From contig JAIVFH010000402.1 of assembly GCA_025765595.1 (NCBI GenBank), forward strand, positions 1 through 22,074: a DNA stretch of 22,074 bases. Reading direction: 5' to 3'. This stretch comes from Obelidium mucronatum (taxonomy: Eukaryota; Chytridiomycota; Chytridiomycetes; Chytridiales; Chytriomycetaceae). The translations under genes and the position numbers were made by a program. Numbering within the stretch: the stretch's first letter is position 1; each line of letters begins with the position of its first letter. The notes below the pieces were generated by a model that had not been told where the DNA came from, did no database searches, and worked only from the letters and a program-made list of their open reading frames with translations. Positions 17,462 through 22,074 of the stretch are shown here, in pieces.

Positions 17462-19129
17462 ATGCAATCACCACCACTGCCAGCCATCAGAGTCAACAAT
17501 GACTCAGACAGATTATCCATCAAGTTCTCCTTTGATGAGATCAAGAGCGGCTCCTGGAAAGAAGCTCCTTATAAAGCCAAGGATAACAAGAAAACCATCT
17601 GTGCTACCTGACCTGCACCAAAAAGTGATCTACACCAAGGGCTCTCCTCATGAGCTTGTAAAAGAGGCATGTGAGGCATTGGAGAAGATACTGAGGTTTG
17701 GTTTTATTTGTTTGAGTTTGACAGGTGATCACTGACACACCAATTTCAACCACAACAGATACATCAACTCAAATCAGACATTGAAGCTGGTATTTTTTGA
17801 AAAAACAAAATGTACAGTCCATATCCCTGGTTTGCAGCACAAGAGCCTACAGGATGTTTTCAAGTGGATCAAAGACACAAGCCAGGATTTGTCAGCTCTG
17901 GAGGACCTCTGCTTCAGTGGGATTTTGGATCTGGATGGAAAACGATCTGAAAATGATGAGGAACGCGCAATTGCACTTGCAAAATACATATATGGTGAGT
18001 CTGATTCATTTCACTATTAGGGGAGAGTCTGATTTGGAGTCCAATTTGGAGTCCAATCAGGAGTAAAATAAGGATAGAAATGGCTATTCACACAATATTC
18101 TCAAACACTCTTTTAGCCAGAAAAAATTCAAACAACAAGTTCAATGTTGTTTTTGCTCCTACTCCTGCTGACACCAATGCCACCAAGATCACCAGCAAGG
18201 ACACCAATGCCAACAAGATCACCAACAAGGCTACTGTTCATGCAACAAGGCAAGCCTCTGCCAGTGTTGTTGACACTGAACAAGATATTCCTTCGATCAT
18301 CAAGCTTCCAGGTTCTGCCTCAGAAAACAAGCATACAAGAGTTTTCAAGAATGAGGAGCTGGGGGAGGTACATGAAAAAAAGAAGCGTCATATGGAGGAG
18401 ATTGAAGTTGAGGATGATGAAAAACCACAGGATGAAGAGTTGCATCCAAAAAAGAAACAACTTTTTATCAACTTTCTAGGAAGTGTTGTGGAAGAGGAAG
18501 AGAAAAAGATGGTGTCTGTTAAATGTATGTTTCAGAATCATGGAGCAGTGTTTCGTTGTAATGTGGAAGGGACTGTTGCTGAGGGAAACAAGGCAAAAGG
18601 TGAGACTAAATTGTTGTTTTATTGTGTATTTTTAACAATCAATCCATTATTAGTTTTGCTTGCAGATGTTTTGGCTGCTGCCAAAGCCCATCCAGCCACA
18701 ACCCACTTTCGCAGGTCGGTGATCAGTGTTAGTTGGTTCACCAAGAACGTGTACATCTTTGAGGACTCTGTTTTGGTGGACACTGTTTTTAATCCACAAA
18801 GCCCAGAGTACTTTGATGTTGCCTATACTGATTCTGGTAGGTTACCATTTTGTTTAAACAGCTCTCTAACTATTTTTGGTATTCATTTAGGAACCATCTT
18901 TGATCCATTTGCATCTTCTCTGTTGGTTAACTCTCCAGTGACATCTGGGTATAGAAAAGCCAGGTTCTATCTCTTCCAAGCAACGCCGCCAAGTCCCCAC
19001 GTCTGTTGCTGAAGTTGTTGCCAAAGCCAAAGGACGCACCGGCACCCAAGACAAGTTCATTAGTCAAGTGAAAGAAGTTGGTATCCGCTTTTCTTACCTG
19101 ACGCAGGATCGAGAGCCACCAATGACCAA
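17462..19129 (+). pseudogene. Y3: diverged, mosaic and 3'-truncated paralogue of gene Y
   Basis: Exons 17462-17695, 17759-17994, 18117-18599 and 18666-18836, then 18891 to the break at 19129. Intron positions match Y1, except that Y1 exons 3 and 4 correspond to one exon here and the long Ser/Thr/Pro-rich segment is absent. It keeps HEKKKRHME and HPKKKQL basic clusters within an acidic region. Lesions: about 38 bases are missing near 17610, giving an early TGA, and one extra A near 18953 shifts exon 5. The 5' two-thirds is clearly diverged from Y1. From 18512 to 19129 it is nearly identical, introns included, which indicates conversion or recombination. It then stops abruptly in foreign sequence and lacks the last part of the core. 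Confidence 0.78.
18014..18074. repeat. 12-bp-period array inside Y3 intron 2
   Basis: A shorter run of 12-base monomers (AGTCTGATTTGG, AGTCCAATTTGG, AGTCCAATCAGG) sits in the intron equivalent to Y1 intron 2. The sequence differs but the period and position are kept. Read-through stops almost at once, unlike in Y1. Confidence 0.7.
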
Positions 19130-19860
19130 GACAGGGGATTAAGGGTAGGGATGATGGCTGTAGGGTCGCTGGGGACAAGCACCACAGCTTGAATAGCTGC
19201 TGATTGGTGGGTAATTGAAGGAGTACGTTGATGGCTGTTCCATAGTCCTGATGGAGGGGGGAGTGGCGGTACTGGTTGATGGGTTGACACAACATGATTG
19301 GAGCGGAAAACGCTGCATGCTGCAGCTCCCATTGCTCCAATGGATCAAAAAACCCAGAGACAAAGCTCTTTTGTGTGGTTGATTGTTTATGGTAGCAGGC
19401 TGTGGGATAATCTCCCTGACGTCAAGCGATCAGCAGGAATACTGGAGGATGGCAGGAATAGAATCTTGCCAGGATTGGCAAGCAGGAGGGATTCCAATTG
19501 CTTTAGATCCAGGTTGCAGTCTGGCAGGGGGTGTAAATGCGGCTGCAATCCAAGAGCACTTGCTTAATTTGATCAGAGCGGCAAGGATCTCAGCAGGAGC
19601 AGCAGGAAGCAGCAGGACACGCTCTAATTGCAGAGATCGGGTTAATAGAAGAGGCTCATGCTGCTGAATGTTTGCTTGAGGCGGTGGCAGCGGTGGCAGC
19701 GGCTTGGCGTTGTTTGTTGAGCGTCGCATTCTTCAAGTCAAAGTGATGAGGGAGAACTCAACAAACCAGAGAATACTTTATTACAGCTTTGTAGCCGTTG
19801 ATATGCAAGGAATACTTTGATTCAATAAATTACCTTAGTATTGTTGAGTTAACTTGATTA
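19130..19860. other. Unrelated insert between broken Y3 and unit 3
   Basis: The sequence changes completely at 19129/19130 and has no counterpart elsewhere in the window. Plus-strand fragments near 19430-19740 are Ala/Gly-rich and frame-shifted (IALDPGCSLAGGVNAAAIQE in one frame, EAAGHALIAEIGLIEEAHAA in another), so a decayed coding segment is possible, but I cannot name it. A (GGTGGCAGC)2-like run lies near 19680. The last 120 bases are AT-rich and lead into the TTTA tract of unit 3. Confidence 0.45.
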
Positions 19861-19887
19861 TTATTTATTTATTTATCTATTAATGCA

Positions 19888-20946
19888 ATGGACAAAACGC
19901 GTAACAAACGAAAACGCGTCAAAAAGTCAGCATCCACCGCTGCACACCAGATGCTGAAACGCCAAAAGCACATGTCTGAGCAGGGATTGAGCCGCGCTGA
20001 TTATAGGTTGGTGGGCCAACTTCTTTTTTTTGCTGTGGTTGGTGTTAAACATTTCAGCAACAAAACCTGCAGAGCTGCGAGTGCTGGATGACAGAACCAA
20101 GGGACAGGAGTTTGTGTACAGTCTAAACACAGACGGAGTTGAAGAGCTTGTTGCAGGGAGGTGAGGGTTTTTTTGGTGTTGTTGCAGTCCAAGCGTTGCT
20201 AACAACTTGGGAGTGCTATTAGAATCAAACTGCCGCCCTATATACTCAAGGACGCCATGCCGCACATCTGCGTTCTCGCCGCAATATTTCGACGCTCGCC
20301 AAAGGTCAAGACGCGCGGCAACATGCGAGTCATCAACCTGTGCGTGGACTGGAGTTGCAGACGGCATCAAGGACCCGCACTACCCAGCGGATTGTAGCGT
20401 CTGTCAAGGTAAAAGAACATGCCGAAAAAGTAGCGAACGGGCTGGCGGTTGTTTGGAAAGGAGAAGAGAAACGTCCTGTTTCTTGCGTGCTCAAACAACG
20501 GGGACTTCAAGTTCCACCTGGACAGCAAGAATTCGACTTTCGGGATCAACTTCAGTGTTGTGGTGGATGAGGAAGACGCGGAACCGCCCGTGGTATGGCC
20601 AGCACTGTACCTACCAGATCGAAATGTGGTGATCCCAGCGGTTCATGGGGAGGCGATTGTTTCCATGTTCAAGCATGAAAAATATGGGACCAGGATGTGG
20701 CATTCAGGGGAGAGACGATTTGCGGAGGCAGCGGAGTTGGTGGCGGAGGTAGATACTAGAAAGCGGAGAATCTCGCTGATTCTGGCAGATGGAATGGGAA
20801 CAGCGAGTTGGGCTGTGAAGCACAACCAGGACAGGTTTGTGGGAAGCGCTGTGGTGGAGAAGCGGGGAGTTACCTTCAACATTAATCGCGATGCCACAGA
20901 TCGCAATCGGAAGATACGGGAATCGGTTTTGCAAGCCCTGGGTTGA
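19888..20946 (+). pseudogene. X3: frameshifted copy of gene X
   Basis: The ATG is at 19888. Exon 1 is 19888-20006, two bases shorter than in X2 (loss of TA just before the donor). Intron 1 is 20007-20057, exon 2 is 20058-20160, intron 2 is 20161-20222, and exon 3 is 20223-20946. The exon 1 loss puts exon 2 out of frame. Exon 3 has further small indels near 20299, 20343, 20393, 20447 and 20465-20480, while the last 450 bases match X2 exactly. The bases near 20465-20480 make the two X2 reading frames meet, so each copy carries lesions the others lack. It heads unit 3 and is followed by Y4. Confidence 0.62.
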
Positions 20947-21011
20947 GCAATGTGTACTTATTTACTTATTTACTTATTTATTTATTTATTTATTGATAAT
21001 AAACAGCCTTA

Positions 21012-21174
21012 ACAGCGAGCTGGGCAGTGAAGAATAACCAGGAACGCTTGCAGAAAACGCTATGGTGGAGACGTGGGGGGTTACCTTCAACATCAATCGC
21101 AAGCAATCGGAAGATACGGGAATCAGTTTTGCATGCTTTGGGTTTTATTTAATTATTTATTAATAATAAACAGC
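21012..21174 (+). pseudogene. Diverged duplicate of the 3' end of gene X (unit 3)
   Basis: Same X-tail duplicate as in units 1 and 2, apparently without changes. It shows that the duplication was already in the ancestral unit. Confidence 0.8.
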
Positions 21175-21238
21175 TATTTTCCTTATTTTATACATTTTTT
21201 GTGGCTTATTCTTGAGTTTTAGTGACAGTTGGGGGTTA

Positions 21239-21416
21239 GCGGCCTGTGAACAAGTGGCTTGCGGCTCGCGCCCCACATAAAAAGGTACAGAGCGGCCTGC
21301 CAACAGGCCGTGGCACAGGTCGCAAGCGGCCCGCTAGCGGCTCGTCAGCAGGTCGCAAGCGGCCCGTGAGCGGCTCGCAACGCGACCGGTATCGCGACTC
21401 GCGAGGTCCGGCCCGC
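21239..21416. repeat. GC-rich 11-bp-period array upstream of Y4
   Basis: Unit 3 copy of the 11-base GC-rich array, in the same position relative to X3 and Y4. Confidence 0.75.
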
Positions 21417-21575
21417 ATCCCCAATTGGCAAACGGAGTGTTTTGTTGTAAGTCTTTTCAAAACTGCCGTAGATTGAAAACTCAGCTTGGAAGGCTGGGAA
21501 CTGTTCTGCCAGCTGAGCTCCCATCTTGACATGTGAGGCAGGGATTTTCATTTTTTTCGGCAAAGTTTTTTCCAC

Positions 21576-22074
21576 ATGCAATCACCACCACCACTGCCAG
21601 GTACACTGCCATCCCTCAGAGTCAGCAACAACCCGAACAGACTGTCCATCCAGTTCTCTCAAGAATGGCTTGTGGAAACAGGCTCCTTACAAGACCTTGG
21701 ATGACAAGAAGACCATCTTCATCTTGTGGAGTGATCTGCGAGAAGTCACCAAAGAACTCTGTCCTGACCTGCACCAAAGAGTCATGGAAACCAAAGGGTC
21801 TCCTAAAGAGCTTGTAGAGGAGGCCACTGAGGCATTGGACAAGATGTTGAGGTTTGGGTTTATTTGTTTGTGTTTGACAGGTGATCGCTGACACACCACT
21901 CCCAACCACAACAGATACATCAACTCCAACAACACATTGAAGCTAGTGTTTTTGGATAAATACAAATTTACAGTCCACATCCCTGGGCTGAAGAACAAAT
22001 CAATGGCAGAAGTGTACAAGTGGATCAAAGACACAAACCAGGATTTAACAGCACTGGAGGACCTCTGCTTCAGT
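21576..22074 (+). pseudogene. Y4: 5' part of gene Y, cut by the window end
   Basis: Exon 1 is 21576-21851, intron 1 is 21852-21914 (donor GTTTGG, branch-like GCTGACAC, acceptor CAACAG), and exon 2 starts at 21915 and runs past the window. The sequence matches Y2, including the exon 1 frameshift near 21658, so it probably shares the defect. Whether the later exons survive cannot be seen here. Confidence 0.7.

Larger units (their letters stand above)
19861..22074. repeat. Tandem-type unit 3 (right end outside the window)
   Basis: A third copy begins at the same TTTA-rich tract as unit 2 and runs to the window end inside Y exon 2. From about 20470 to 22074 it matches unit 2 almost perfectly at a constant offset of 13790. 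The first 600 bp carry several 1-4 base indels relative to unit 2. It is separated from unit 2 by about 7.6 kb of other sequence, so it is a dispersed copy or a rearranged part of the array. Confidence 0.92.

Overview
The window looks like nuclear DNA of a eukaryote. Reading frames break at short introns (about 40 to 67 nt, one of 232 nt) with GT...AG ends and branch-point-like CTAAC, TACTAAC or CTGAC motifs just before the acceptor. AATAAA signals follow a stop codon, and there are no bacterial ribosome sites or operons. Short introns with strong branch points fit an early-diverging fungus or a fungus-like protist, but no gene here fixes the species. It is a repeat-rich accessory region, and apart from one transposase remnant I recognise no gene by name. 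I label the families X, Y, Z, W and V.

Layout. A unit of about 6,208 bp occurs in tandem: unit 1 (window start to about 6068) and unit 2 (6069 to about 12276) are almost identical. Unit 3 restarts at 19861 and runs off the window end. Each unit holds gene X (+), a diverged duplicate of its 3' end, a GC-rich array of 11-bp repeats, the multi-exon gene Y (+), an array of degenerate 12-bp repeats, and convergent gene Z (-). In unit 1, Z is cut by the tandem junction. In unit 2 it continues to its 5' exons. Beyond lie gene W (12809-13740, -) and a decayed coiled-coil gene V (14012-14743, -).

From 14.68 to 17.0 kb the sequence is mobile-element debris: a perfect 82-bp inverted repeat, two diverged direct repeats of about 0.7-0.85 kb, a frameshifted DDE transposase fragment, and a 108-bp MITE-like insertion with TTA on both sides. 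A diverged, chimeric Y copy (Y3) follows at 17462-19129. It ends abruptly in about 730 bp of unrelated sequence, after which unit 3 begins.

The most interesting inference is that Y and Z are distant members of one undescribed family, because they share intron positions, intron phases and exon lengths around a matching core. X, Y, Z and W all carry lysine/arginine clusters of nuclear-localisation type, and Y and Z also have acidic tracts, so nuclear roles are likely but unproven. Most copies carry frameshifts or stops. Either the array is decaying by recombination and gene conversion, or the assembly has indel errors in these repeats. Expression data and long reads would separate the two.
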